A stretch of DNA of 64,000 bases from Thiohalomonas denitrificans (GCF_900102855.1 NZ_FMWD01000002.1:186001-250000); one strand, 5' to 3'. Shown: positions 16,751 to 24,880, numbered from the stretch's first letter. A program made the numbers and translations. Notes: generated by a model not told the origin, from the sequence alone.

Positions 16751-17267
16751 CACCTTTGATAAATTTGATGCTATATGAATCACTAGCTTTTTTTCCATTT
16801 ACTAAATCCACAACCTGAGCCACTATTGTATAAGTTCCCTCTGGATCACTTTCCTCAAATATGAGATCTAATGCAGAATCGGCCATTGTCAGCATTGGTT
16901 TAGAAGGTAGCTTCCCTTTCCCCTTGGCATAATTACGCCGCCCAAAGATTGGCTTTTCATTTGGGTCAAGAATGTACAATGAGACGCTGAACTCATAATT
17001 ACCATCATCGTTAGCTGACATCCCTGTAACCAAGAACGCCGTTACGATAAGTTGATCAGGCTTTGCCACCTTTAGTCTGTTTATCGTTACTCCATGGCTC
17101 GAAGGTGTAGATAGCCATTCTTCGATGTATTTAGGTGTATCGGATGCAACAATTACAAGCCCGAGATCACCTGCTTCTTTAGCAGCTGGTCCTGGAGTTC
17201 TTTCTGCATTTGCAGCACCACAAAAGAGAACACTAATTAAAATCCAGCTTAATTGATATTTTCTCAT
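16743..17267 (-). CDS. Cassette gene: exported protein, AT-rich
   Basis: 174 residues with a signal peptide (SWILISVLFCGAANA, cleavage about 21). The mature part looks beta-rich (FLVTGMSANDDGNYEFSVSLYILDPNEK, here in two strands) and may be an Ig-like or PilZ-like sandwich. No family is assigned. Base composition is clearly more AT-rich than its neighbours, a sign of a different origin and usual for cassette genes. The stop TAG overlaps attC 7. Confidence 0.55.
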   Translation of the reverse strand: MRKYQLSWILISVLFCGAANAERTPGPAAKEAGDLGLVIVASDTPKYIEEWLSTPSSHGVTINRLKVAKPDQLIVTAFLVTGMSANDDGNYEFSVSLYILDPNEKPIFGRRNYAKGKGKLPSKPMLTMADSALDLIFEESDPEGTYTIVAQVVDLVNGKKASDSYSIKFIKGEL

Positions 17268-17281
17268 TTCTTTCCTTGTGA

Positions 17282-17352
17282 GTCATAACGTCCAAGCTCA
17301 CCCGACGGGGGCCGCCTAGCGGCACGCGGTCGGGTGAAGCAAAAAGTTAGCC
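17282..17352 (-). repeat. attC recombination site 8
   Basis: Minus strand: GGCTAAC to GTTATGAC. CACCCGACCGCGTGCCGC and CGGCCCCCGTCGGGTG form the palindrome, then GAGCTTGGAC. It is almost the same as attC 1. Confidence 0.8.
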
Positions 17353-17398
17353 GAACACATTTTCTGCCACAGCCGCTCATACCCAGGAGGTTTTTTGG

Positions 17399-18052
17399 TC
17401 ACTTCTCTGACTCGACAGTTTCCAAGCAGAATTCGTAATCAGCGGCGTCTGACCTGTTCACGCTTCTACTCTTAAGACACTCACCAATCAAGAACCAGTC
17501 GAGAGCTTTTGCTTTGTCCCTTGCGACACCTTCGCCATTGCGATAAAGCGAACCAAGCAACTTGGCTGCCGTACCCGCCCCCGCTTTAGCTGCCTCTCCA
17601 AACCAATGCGCGGCCTGCTCGGGGTTCTTATCGACTCCTTTTCCATCCCGTAAAAGCTGTGCATAGACCATCATCGCTTCAATGCAGCCGCTCTTGGCCG
17701 CGGCACCAAGTCGCTCACCGGCTTTTTGGATTTCTCCCGTCCTCATGTAAAGCTCTCCTAGCAAAAGACTTTCAGCCCCGTCTCCGACTTCGGTCCGCTG
17801 GAGTTGTATTTTTATGGCCTCCTCGCACTCCCCTGTGCGGAAGCAGGCAGCCAGAGCCGGACGATTTTCGATTTTGCCTGCCTCGCAGTAGCGCAACTTC
17901 GCTTCACTACCCCCGACGGGGCCACTCATTAGAGTGATCGTCAGAAGAAAGCGGACGAGACTACGACGGATTGAAAGCCCCCGCTTAATATTTCCGGTGG
18001 CAGGGGAAGCTGAATCAACGTAACTGGCGTAAGAGCACGAGATTCTCACCAA
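17399..18052 (-). CDS. Cassette gene: Sel1-repeat exported protein
   Basis: 217 residues. After a basic N-terminus and hydrophobic segment (SLVRFLLTITLMSG) come about three Sel1-like repeats: ESLLLGELYMRTGEIQKAGE, AMMVYAQLLRDGKGVDKNPEQ..A..W, and AKLLGSLYRNGEGVARDKA followed by ALDWF. Sel1 repeats are alpha-hairpin protein-interaction modules. A Cys pair brackets the N-terminal part (YCEAG, ACFRTGECEE). Its start 18 bases after attC 9 is consistent with a cassette. Confidence 0.7.
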   Translation of the reverse strand: MVRISCSYASYVDSASPATGNIKRGLSIRRSLVRFLLTITLMSGPVGGSEAKLRYCEAGKIENRPALAACFRTGECEEAIKIQLQRTEVGDGAESLLLGELYMRTGEIQKAGERLGAAAKSGCIEAMMVYAQLLRDGKGVDKNPEQAAHWFGEAAKAGAGTAAKLLGSLYRNGEGVARDKAKALDWFLIGECLKSRSVNRSDAADYEFCLETVESEK

Positions 18053-18070
18053 TATTTCCTTATCTTTCCC

Positions 18071-18153
18071 GCGCTGACGCTTCCGGTAACCCGCGCCGCC
18101 AGGAACCCGACCGCGAAGCGCATCGAACCTCCGGGTTCACCGGTTTGTTAGCC
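18071..18153 (-). repeat. attC recombination site 9 (promoter-proximal)
   Basis: Minus strand: GGCTAAC, AAACCGGTGAACCCGGAGG, inner GATGCGCTTCGCGG, GGCGGCGCGGGTTACCGG, then a degenerate right core (GCGTCAGCG). Arms as in attC 4. Confidence 0.75.
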
Positions 18154-18630
18154 TAAAGTCTCAAGATACTGTCGCATTTTGCGTCCCCCAACCGGTGCCA
18201 GCCCGTTCCGCTCATAAAACCCCAATGTACGCTCGAACTCTGGGAGTGGTGGCGAAGTCAATTCGATGCACGAGCAGCCGTGCTTGCGGCCAAGATCCCG
18301 GATCTCGTCGATCAACCTTCGACCTACTCCTTTCGATCGGAAGTCTGGATCAACATAGAACTCCTGAACTACTCCAATCTTACCCCCTGCATAGAGAGCG
18401 AATGTCTCAGCCAACGTAGCCACGGCAATCGGACGTTCTTTTGCATAGGCAAGGATTGCCTTGTATTGACCTGCTAGCAATAACGCTCGACAAAGCCCTA
18501 TGGTGTTATCGATATCGATATCAAAATGTCGCGATGACGTGCGCTCGGAAATCTCTTTCGTAAGTTGCATCACCAACAACCCGATTACTTCGCAGTCATT
18601 TGCCCCGGCATCACGAAATTCTATATTCAT
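18148..18630 (-). CDS. Cassette gene: GNAT-family N-acetyltransferase
   Basis: 160 residues. The acetyl-CoA loop motif appears in FYVDPDFRSKGVGRRLIDEI (residues about 90-109; Arg/Lys-x-x-Gly-x-G/A), followed by CIELTSPPLPEFERTLGFYERNGL, the standard C-terminal GNAT pattern. Such enzymes acetylate amines on small molecules or proteins, and several integron GNATs give drug or stress resistance. The substrate here is unknown. It is the first cassette on the promoter side of the array, and its stop lies in attC 9. Confidence 0.8.
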   Translation of the reverse strand: MNIEFRDAGANDCEVIGLLVMQLTKEISERTSSRHFDIDIDNTIGLCRALLLAGQYKAILAYAKERPIAVATLAETFALYAGGKIGVVQEFYVDPDFRSKGVGRRLIDEIRDLGRKHGCSCIELTSPPLPEFERTLGFYERNGLAPVGGRKMRQYLETLG

Positions 18631-18655
18631 TCACATTTCCCTAAACTTACTAGAA

Positions 18656-18716
18656 GCTAACAGTGGTTTATACGGAATCCGCATTTTCCCGTGTTATACG
18701 GATTCCATATAACACA
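18656..18716. repeat. Imperfect inverted repeat at the head of the cassette array
   Basis: TATACGGAATCCG and CGGATTCCATATA (about 18669-18713) form a 13-base near-perfect inverted repeat with a 17-base loop. It ends on the array side in GTTAGCT (minus strand), which is where an attI or attC core would sit. It could be a diverged recombination site or a promoter-proximal hairpin. Confidence 0.4.
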
Positions 18717-18737
18717 CACTTTTCCGGCCAAAAGCCG

Positions 18738-18783
18738 AAAAAAAAGCCGAACCCCCACACCTTCGGTGCGAAGTCCGGCTTCT
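18738..18783 (-). terminator. Rho-independent terminator of the nrdJ operon
   Basis: On the minus strand an AAGCCGGACTTCG stem with an inner CACCGAAGGTG hairpin closes on CGGCTT and is followed by a run of eight T. It lies 100 bases after the nrdJb stop. Confidence 0.75.
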
Positions 18784-18882
18784 CATCAATTCAGTTTGTC
18801 CCAACTAACTCTACCCATCTTCGCGTCCTTAGCGTCTCTGCGTCTTAGCGTTTAGTCCGTTGTCCCTTTCAGTGCACCCTGA

Positions 18883-19587
18883 CTAGCCGCACTTCGAATC
18901 CCCACAATTCAAACAGGTCAAACACCCATCCATCTGAATCATGGCCTTGGTCTGGCACTTGCCGCAGAGCTGGGCGCCGTCGGGGAAGTCGCCCGGGTCT
19001 TTGGCCTCGGCATTATTGACGGCGCCTTCGTACTCTTTGCGCTTGGCGGCGATGAGGGCCTTCTGGTGTTCGTCGAGGCCTTCGTCCTTGATGAGGCCGA
19101 TCATGCGCATGTGGCATTCGATGGCGTCGCCGATTTCGGCCACCAGGGAGGGCATGTATTTGCCGCCTTTCTTGAAGTAGCCGCCTTTGGGGTCGAACAC
19201 GGAGCGGAGCTCTTCGACCAAGAAGGTGACGTCGCCGCCTTTTCGGAACACGGCGGAGATGATGCGGGTGAGCGCGACGATCCACTGGAAGTGATCCATG
19301 TTCTTCGAGTTGATGAAGACCTCGAAGGGGCGGCGCAGTTCGTGGTCGGTGCCGGCGTTGAGGATGATGTCGTTGATGGTGACGTACAGGGCATGCTCGG
19401 AGAGCGGCGTCTTCACCTTGTAGGTGGAACCGAGCAGCATTTCGGGACGCTCGAGCTCTTCGGTGAGGTGGACGACGTTGGCGTGGGTTTCGTCCTGCTT
19501 GGGTTCAGCGACCTTGGGAGCGGGCTTTTCCTCTTCCTGTTTGACGACGCCATAGCTGACGATTTTGGTTTCGATTTTTACGGTCAT
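18883..19587 (-). CDS. nrdJb: Class II ribonucleotide reductase, C-terminal subunit NrdJb
   Basis: 234 residues. It corresponds to the C-terminal (TSCPD-type) part of adenosylcobalamin-dependent ribonucleotide reductase encoded apart from the catalytic chain, as in Pseudomonas aeruginosa. Features: LGSTYKVKTPLSEHALYVTIND (start of the domain), WIVALTRIISAVFRKGGDV, and a C-terminal zinc-ribbon-like tail with C-x2-C, then C-x2-C and CG at the end (CGKCQTKAMIQMDG / CLTCLNCGDSKCG). The tail cysteines are thought to regenerate the active-site disulfide. The gene follows nrdJa and a small ORF on the same strand, and a terminator follows. Confidence 0.9.
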   Translation of the reverse strand: MTVKIETKIVSYGVVKQEEEKPAPKVAEPKQDETHANVVHLTEELERPEMLLGSTYKVKTPLSEHALYVTINDIILNAGTDHELRRPFEVFINSKNMDHFQWIVALTRIISAVFRKGGDVTFLVEELRSVFDPKGGYFKKGGKYMPSLVAEIGDAIECHMRMIGLIKDEGLDEHQKALIAAKRKEYEGAVNNAEAKDPGDFPDGAQLCGKCQTKAMIQMDGCLTCLNCGDSKCG

Positions 19588-19637
19588 CTTCCTTTTTCCT
19601 CCGCCCGACGGTGCGTTTCGTCGGAATTTTTATTCGT

Positions 19638-19822
19638 TAGGGTGTTTATCGCGGCTTCCGCCGCTCCTACCTGTTCTGTTTGGGTGACGTGCCATTCGCT
19701 TTAGATTGCGGTAGGGCGCCCCCTCCTGCGTTTATCGCGGCGGGGGCGCCCCTCCTACCGGGTTTGGGGCGACGAGCCGTCCTGCATTCGCGGCGAGGGC
19801 GCCCCTCCTACCGGTCCGAGTT
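19638..19822. repeat. Three tandem GC-rich hairpin repeats
   Basis: Three copies of a roughly 30-base unit (TATCGCGGC..., GCGGCGGGGGCGCCCCTCC, GCGGCGAGGGCGCCCCTCC, each ending CTAC) lie between the small ORF and nrdJb. Each can form a short GC hairpin. They resemble dispersed REP-like units and could attenuate or stabilise the operon message. Confidence 0.55.
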
Positions 19823-20042
19823 AAGCAAATTGACGAAGCGGGCCGAAGTCCGATGTCAAAGCATCGACGGCCTCGGTGCGGTCTTCGTAGACGCCGATGC
19901 GACGCTTGTTGTCGCGGTGGCGGGCGACCACATATTCGGGGCGCTCTTCGGACGCGCGCTCGGCGAAGCCCACCACTTCGAGTTCTTTTCCATCCAGGGC
20001 CCGGAAGCGGGACAGGGTGATCTCGAAGTTAGAACTTGCCAT
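19821..20042 (-). CDS. Small protein between nrdJa and nrdJb
   Basis: 73 residues, soluble, no Cys. The start overlaps the end of nrdJa by 14 bases, pointing to translational coupling. The sequence (FEITLSRFRALDGKELEVVG, YVVARHRDNKRRIGVYED) does not match a family I can name. Its position inside the split ribonucleotide reductase operon suggests a role with that enzyme. It might be an assembly or regulatory factor, or part of the split enzyme's linker. Confidence 0.6.
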   Translation of the reverse strand: MASSNFEITLSRFRALDGKELEVVGFAERASEERPEYVVARHRDNKRRIGVYEDRTEAVDALTSDFGPLRQFA

Positions 20043-22188
20043 AGTAGCCCTCCTTCAACGCGTCATATAAATTCGCGGCGGTGTGCATTTCGCCGTCGTA
20101 TTCCACCTCTTCGTTGCCCTTCAACTCGATCGTCTTGCCGTTTTCGAGCTCGAAGCGGTAGGTGGTGGCCTCCAGATCCTTGTCCTGGACCAGTACACCC
20201 TGGAATGCTTCGGGGTTGAAGCGGAAGGTCGTGCAGCCCTTCAGGTCCTTTTCGTAGGCGTACAGGTAAATGTCCTTGAAGTCCTGGAATGGATACTCCG
20301 TGGGGACGTTGGCGGTCTTGGAAATGGAGGAGTCGATCCACTTTTGGGCCGCGGCCTGGATGTCGACGTGCTGCTTGGGCGTCACCTGTTCGGCGGTGAT
20401 GAAGTAGTCGGGCAGCTTCTTGTCGTCCTCCTGGGCGTAGGGGTCGGCAGCCTGGTTGATCAGTTCGCGGTAGGCGAGCAGCTCAAACGAGAGTACGTCC
20501 ACCTTCTCCTTGGTCTTACGCCCCTCGCGGATGATGTTGCGCGAGTATTTGTGCGCGAAGGAGGGCTCGATGCCGTTACTGGCATTGTTGGCCAGCGAGA
20601 GGGAGATGGTCCCGGTCGGGGCGATGGAGCTGTGATGGGTGAAGCGGCAGCCGGTTTCGGCCATCGCTTCCACCAGTTCCGGATCCACCTCGGCGACACG
20701 CTGCATGTAGCGGCTGTATTTCGCATGCAGGACCCGGCCGGGCAGTTTGTCGCCTACCTTGATGCCATCGCGTTTCAACTCCGGGCGGCGGCGCAGCATG
20801 TCGGCGGTGATCGTGAACTCCTGCTCCATGATCGGGGCAGGGCCCTTCTCTTTCGCCAGCTCGACGCCGGTACGCCAGCCGGTCAGGGCCAGTTCGCGGG
20901 TGACCCGCTCGGTGAACTCCAGCGAACTCTCGTCACCGTACTCCATGCGCAGCATGGTCAGGGTGGAGCCGAGGCCGAGATAGCCCATGCCGTGACGGCG
21001 CTTGCTTTCAATCTCGGCGCGCTGCTCGGGCAGCGGCAGGCCGTTGATCTCCACCACGTTGTCGAGCATGCGGGTGAAGACGCTCACCGCCTCGCGGTAG
21101 CTCTCCCAGTCGAAGCGGGCCTGGTCGGTGAAGGGGTCGAGCACGAACTTGGTGAGATTCACCGAACCGAGCAGACAGGCACCGTAAGGCGGAAGTCCCT
21201 GTTCTCCGCATGGATTGGTCGCCCGAACGTTCTCGCAGAACCAGTTGTTGTTCATCTCGTTGTACTGGTCGATGAGAATGAACCCGGGCTCGGCGAAGTC
21301 GTAGGTGGAGGTCATGATCAGGTCCCACAGCCGGCGGGCCGGGACGCTCTTGTAGACCTTGCAGGCCACCAGGCCTTCACCGTTGGTGAGGAAGTCGTCG
21401 TTGGTGGGCCATTCGCGCCATACCACCTGCTCCGGATCCTCGATATCGATGGCGTCGATCTCGACCTCCTTGGCGGTGAGCGGGAAGGCGAGTTTCCAGA
21501 CCGCTTCGGCCTTTACGGCCTCCATGAACTCTTCGGTGACCAGCAGCGAGAGGTTGAACTGGCGCAGCCGGCCATCCTCGCGCTTGGCGCGGATGAAGTC
21601 CATAACGTCCGGGTGGCCAACATCAAAGGTGGCCATCTGCGCACCGCGGCGACCGCCGGCGGAGGAGACGGTAAAACACATCCGGTCGTAGATATCCATG
21701 AAGGAGAGCGGACCGGAGGTGTAGGCGCCGGCGCCGGCGACGAAGGCACCCTTGGGACGCAGGGTGCTGAATTCGTAGCCGATGCCGCAGCCTGCTTTCA
21801 GCGTCAGGCCCGCCTCGTGCACCTTCTGCAGGATGTCGTCCATGGAGTCGTGGACGGTCCCGGAAACGGTGCAGTTGATGGTGGAGGTGGCCGGTTTGTA
21901 AGCCAACGCGCCAGCATTGGAGGTGATGCGGCCGGCCGGGATGGCGCCGTGGCGCAGCGCCCACAGGAAGCGTTCGTACCAGTGCTCTTTATTGGCATTG
22001 CTCTCTTCGACCTCGGCGAGGGCGTGGGCGACCCGCTTGAAGGTGTCGTCGAGCTCCTGGTCGATCACTTCGCCGCTCTTGGTCTTCAGCCGGTATTTCT
22101 TGTCCCAGATGTCGAGGGAGGCGGCCTGGAAGGGTATTTCGGTGACTTGGGTGTTTTTGACAGCCTTGAGCTGTACGGGCTTGGTCAC
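20029..22188 (-). CDS. nrdJa: Class II (adenosylcobalamin-dependent) ribonucleotide reductase, catalytic chain NrdJa
   Basis: 719 residues, GTG start. It reduces ribonucleotides to deoxyribonucleotides using B12 and works with or without oxygen. The active-site pieces are present: INCTVSGTVHDSM (redox Cys), GCGIGYEFSTLRPKGA, TNPCGEQGLPPYGACLLGS (Asn-x-Cys-x-Glu, thiyl-radical Cys), and SIAPTGTISL near the end. The protein lacks the C-terminal TSCPD/zinc tail, which is encoded separately by nrdJb, so the enzyme is split. Candidate NrdR boxes lie upstream. It is the first gene of an apparent three-gene operon ending at the terminator near 18.74 kb. Confidence 0.95.
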   Translation of the reverse strand: MTKPVQLKAVKNTQVTEIPFQAASLDIWDKKYRLKTKSGEVIDQELDDTFKRVAHALAEVEESNANKEHWYERFLWALRHGAIPAGRITSNAGALAYKPATSTINCTVSGTVHDSMDDILQKVHEAGLTLKAGCGIGYEFSTLRPKGAFVAGAGAYTSGPLSFMDIYDRMCFTVSSAGGRRGAQMATFDVGHPDVMDFIRAKREDGRLRQFNLSLLVTEEFMEAVKAEAVWKLAFPLTAKEVEIDAIDIEDPEQVVWREWPTNDDFLTNGEGLVACKVYKSVPARRLWDLIMTSTYDFAEPGFILIDQYNEMNNNWFCENVRATNPCGEQGLPPYGACLLGSVNLTKFVLDPFTDQARFDWESYREAVSVFTRMLDNVVEINGLPLPEQRAEIESKRRHGMGYLGLGSTLTMLRMEYGDESSLEFTERVTRELALTGWRTGVELAKEKGPAPIMEQEFTITADMLRRRPELKRDGIKVGDKLPGRVLHAKYSRYMQRVAEVDPELVEAMAETGCRFTHHSSIAPTGTISLSLANNASNGIEPSFAHKYSRNIIREGRKTKEKVDVLSFELLAYRELINQAADPYAQEDDKKLPDYFITAEQVTPKQHVDIQAAAQKWIDSSISKTANVPTEYPFQDFKDIYLYAYEKDLKGCTTFRFNPEAFQGVLVQDKDLEATTYRFELENGKTIELKGNEEVEYDGEMHTAANLYDALKEGYYGKF

Positions 22189-22252
22189 AGGTGGTTTCCC
22201 CCTAAATCCTTTTTTGTTGTGTCTGCGAGGTAGTTGGGCAACTGATTGTCAA

Positions 22253-22268
22253 CCACAAGATATTGTGG
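22253..22268 (-). promoter_or_regulatory. Candidate NrdR box
   Basis: CCACAAGATATTGTGG, a perfect palindrome apart from its centre, 65 bases before the nrdJa start. It fits the ACACwATATATTG-type consensus for the ribonucleotide reductase repressor NrdR. Confidence 0.5.
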
Positions 22269-22454
22269 CAATACGATGTAGGTTAGGACTTCTTCAGGGG
22301 GGTGTCAACTGCTGCAGGCGTGCAGGCGCATCACAAAGCCCGGATAACGTAAAACCTTGAAAATCAATTGCTTGTGATTCATTCCAAAGATTCTTCTATA
22401 GCAATGGAAGATAGGTGCTGCTATTTACTGATAGTTTTTTGGAAGACCACCAAA

Positions 22455-22470
22455 ACCCAATATATTGTGT
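22455..22470 (-). promoter_or_regulatory. Second candidate NrdR box
   Basis: Minus strand ACACAATATATTGGGT matches the NrdR consensus closely. It is about 200 bases from the first box, further than the usual three helical turns, so it may be a separate site or chance. Confidence 0.4.
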
Positions 22471-22584
22471 CGCTAATGTTGGCGTTCCAGGGCACGTTTC
22501 ACGCCGAGTGAGTCTTCGCTAACCTCCTTCACAGCACCTCTGGAAACCCATCCGAGCACCCGTAACCCGCCCTTTTTACAGGGG

Positions 22585-22613
22585 CTTGAAGTCGCCATCG
22601 GCGATACCTATAT
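22585..22613 (+). promoter_or_regulatory. Candidate heat-shock (sigma32) promoter for hsp20
   Basis: CTTGAA (22585-22590), a 15-base gap and ACCTATAT (22606-22613) resemble the RpoH consensus CTTGAA...CCCCATAT, placed 46 bases before the hsp20 start. Confidence 0.5.
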
Positions 22614-22658
22614 CTGGAGAGCAACCGACGTTATCCGTTGTTCAAGGAGGTGACTACC

Positions 22659-23090
22659 ATGGCACTGACGCAGTACGACCCGTGGAACATGCTGGACCAG
22701 ATCCGCCGCGAGATGGACCGCATGTATGAAGGCCGCGAAGGTGAAAGCCCGATGTCCACCAGCGACTGGGCGCCGGCAGTGGATATCCGCGAGGAGCCGG
22801 ACAGCTTCACCATCTCGGCGGATGTCCCCGGCGTGGATCCCAAGGAGATCGAGATCCATGCCGAAAGCGGGATGCTGACCATCAAGGGCGAACGCGAGTC
22901 CTCGAAGAAGGAGTCGCGCGAGGGCTATAAACGGATGGAGCGCGCTTACGGCAACTTCTTTCGTCGCTTCACCCTGCCGGATACGGCAAGTACGGACAAA
23001 ATATCGGCCAAGTGCGAAAATGGCGTTCTGATCGTGCATATTCCCAAGCACGAAAAGGTCCAGCCCCGCAAGATTACCGTCGAGGGCTAG
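22659..23090 (+). CDS. Small heat-shock protein Hsp20
   Basis: 143 residues from ATG 22659, with a perfect AAGGAGGTGA ribosome site. The alpha-crystallin domain spans about 36-135 ([30 protein letters not shown], read in two strands), ending with the usual [15 protein letters not shown]-x-I/V-like tail. It holds unfolded proteins for refolding. A DnaJ-class cochaperone and its modulator follow in the same direction, so the three look like one heat-shock cluster with a sigma32-like promoter. Confidence 0.95.
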   Translation: MALTQYDPWNMLDQIRREMDRMYEGREGESPMSTSDWAPAVDIREEPDSFTISADVPGVDPKEIEIHAESGMLTIKGERESSKKESREGYKRMERAYGNFFRRFTLPDTASTDKISAKCENGVLIVHIPKHEKVQPRKITVEG

Positions 23091-23164
23091 ACTCTGCCGG
23101 GCGGTGCCGGGGAATCCCGGCCCGCCACGGCCCTATGCTTTCACCACTCCAGAGCGCAGTATCC

Positions 23165-24142
23165 ATGCAATATAAGGACTACTACAAAATCCTCGGTGTC
23201 GAACGCGGCGCGTCCCAGGATGAAATCAAACGGGCGTACCGAAAGCTGGCGCGCAAATACCATCCCGACGTCAGCAAGGAGGCGAATGCCGAGGAGCGCT
23301 TCAAGGAACTGGGTGAGGCCTACGAGGTGCTCAAGGACCCGGAGAAGCGCGCCGCCTATGACCGCCTCGGTAGCGACTGGCAGTCGGGACAGGACTTCCG
23401 GCCCCCTCCCGGCTGGGATTCCGGCTTTGAATTCTCCGGCGGCGGCTTCACCGGCGCCGGCAGAGGTGGCGAGGGCGATTTCTCCGACTTTTTCGAGAAC
23501 ATGTTTGGCGCCGGAAGCCCGTTTGGTGACAGCTTCCGACAGCGGCCCGGGGGAGCACGCGGCGGCTTTCGTCGCACACGCGGCGAGGATCATCACGCCA
23601 AGGTCACCATCCGACTGGAAGACGCCTACCACGGCGGTGAAAAGCTCATCCATCTGGATAGTCCGCAGGTCGACCCGCAGGGTCGCGTCGTGACCACGAC
23701 CCGCTCGCTGCGGGTACGCATCCCGCCGGGCGTTACCGAGGGACGGCAGATTCGCCTGGCCAGACAGGGCTCGCCGGGAATGGCGGGGGGCGAAGCGGGC
23801 GACCTCTATCTGGAGGTTCATTTCGAACCCCATCCGCTCTATCGCCCGGAGGGAAAGGACCTCCATCTCGATCTGCCGATCACGCCCTGGGAAGCGGCAC
23901 TGGGCGCCAAAGTGCAGGTGCCGACACTCGGTGGCAAGGTGGGGATGAACATCCCCGAGGGGAGCCGCAGCGGTCAAAAGCTGCGCCTGCGCGGGCGTGG
24001 TATGCCGGGAAAACCACCGGGCGATCAGTATGTGGTACTCGAGATCATGACCCCGCCTGCCGATACCGACGCCAAGCGGGAGTTCTACAAGAAAATGGCG
24101 CGGGAGATGCCGTTCGACCCGAGGGCACACCTGGGAGAGTGA
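23165..24142 (+). CDS. cbpA: Curved-DNA-binding DnaJ-class cochaperone CbpA
   Basis: 325 residues from ATG 23165 ([12 protein letters not shown]). J-domain at 4-68 with HPD at 33-35, a Gly/Phe-rich linker (about 75-140, [19 protein letters not shown]), then two C-terminal substrate-binding domains ([40 protein letters not shown]). There is no DnaJ zinc-finger, so it is CbpA rather than DnaJ. It stimulates DnaK and can bind curved DNA. The CbpA modulator gene starts 4 bases after the stop. Confidence 0.93.
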   Translation: MQYKDYYKILGVERGASQDEIKRAYRKLARKYHPDVSKEANAEERFKELGEAYEVLKDPEKRAAYDRLGSDWQSGQDFRPPPGWDSGFEFSGGGFTGAGRGGEGDFSDFFENMFGAGSPFGDSFRQRPGGARGGFRRTRGEDHHAKVTIRLEDAYHGGEKLIHLDSPQVDPQGRVVTTTRSLRVRIPPGVTEGRQIRLARQGSPGMAGGEAGDLYLEVHFEPHPLYRPEGKDLHLDLPITPWEAALGAKVQVPTLGGKVGMNIPEGSRSGQKLRLRGRGMPGKPPGDQYVVLEIMTPPADTDAKREFYKKMAREMPFDPRAHLGE

Positions 24143-24146
24143 AACG

Positions 24147-24470
24147 ATGGCGCATCACAAGGACCTCACTATCACCATTCTGGAAGAGGAAGACCGACTG
24201 AGCTTCGGCGAGCTATGCCGGGCTTGTGATGTCAGCGCGGAATACGTCATCCAGCTCGTCGATGAGGGTCTCATCGAGCCTTCCGGCCAGGAACCGACGC
24301 GATGGTCGTTCTCTGCCAACGCGGTCCGGCGCGTGCAGGCAGCACGGCGGCTACAGCAGGATATGGAGATCAACCTGCCCGGCATCGCCCTGGCCCTGGA
24401 CCTGTTGGACGAGGTCCGGGAACTGCGCGACCGCATCCGGGCCCTTGAGCAGCGGTACGAGGATCGGTAG
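24147..24470 (+). CDS. cbpM: Chaperone modulator CbpM
   Basis: 107 residues. MerR-like fold: LSFGELCRACDVSAEYVIQLVDEGLIEPSG is the helix-turn-helix-like region, followed by a helix (about 75-105, LALDLLDEVRELRDRIRAL). It binds the J-domain of CbpA and inhibits its cochaperone and DNA-binding activity. It directly follows cbpA (4-base gap), the standard pairing. Confidence 0.9.
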   Translation: MAHHKDLTITILEEEDRLSFGELCRACDVSAEYVIQLVDEGLIEPSGQEPTRWSFSANAVRRVQAARRLQQDMEINLPGIALALDLLDEVRELRDRIRALEQRYEDR

Positions 24471-24531
24471 GAGCCTGTCCGAGAATAGCGACCGTCACGC
24501 AGGTCAGTCTATTCTCGGGCAGGCTCCTAGG
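24468..24531. repeat. Long hairpin after cbpM
   Basis: AGGAGCCTGTCCGAGAATAG and CTATTCTCGGGCAGGCTCCT (24471-24530) form a 20-base stem with one mismatch. There is no strong T tract, so it is a REP-like element that may also end the operon. The first arm (AGGAGCCTGTCCGA) recurs near 37178 before the OsmC gene. Confidence 0.6.
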
Positions 24532-24630
24532 CGTTTTCGCCATTTTTGTGGTGAAACCCGGGAACTCCAGCCGCAGACGGCTGTCTCCTTTTCCTAACGG
24601 GGATGTAGAAGAACTCCTGAAGAACTTGAC

Positions 24631-24806
24631 GATTCACCCCCTGGATTTCGAACCACGGGGAACACGGGGCGCACGGGGGAGAAAAGAACCCGAAAAACGT
24701 GTTTTCCCCGTGGTCCCCGTGTACCCCGTGGTTATCAGTTCTTCATTGATTCGAACCTGCGCAGCAGGCGGGTACGGCTCGCAAAGGAGTTGCGGTGTCA
24801 TCAAAC
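24631..24806 (-). repeat. CACGGGG-family intergenic repeat, copy 1 (inverted)
   Basis: Contains AACCACGGGGAACACGGGG and the complementary CCCCGTGGTCCCCGTG, so it can fold into a long imperfect hairpin. The flank (TTCTTCATTGATTCG, CTGCGCAG) matches copies 2 and 3 in reverse. It sits upstream of degQ. Confidence 0.7.
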
Positions 24807-24880
24807 GGGTCCGATCCGCCGGCCGACGGCAGGCCGGCGCGGCGAATTCCAACTCAAAGTCGATCATTGAGGCGATGGAT

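Noticed and set aside
20083-22233. 716-codon plus-strand open frame opposite nrdJa
   Set aside because: Shadow of nrdJa: Val/Gly/Leu-rich composition and no recognisable domain.
22189-22658. Cobalamin riboswitch upstream of nrdJa
   Set aside because: No B12-box-like conserved core could be recognised in the leader. Only NrdR-type palindromes were seen.
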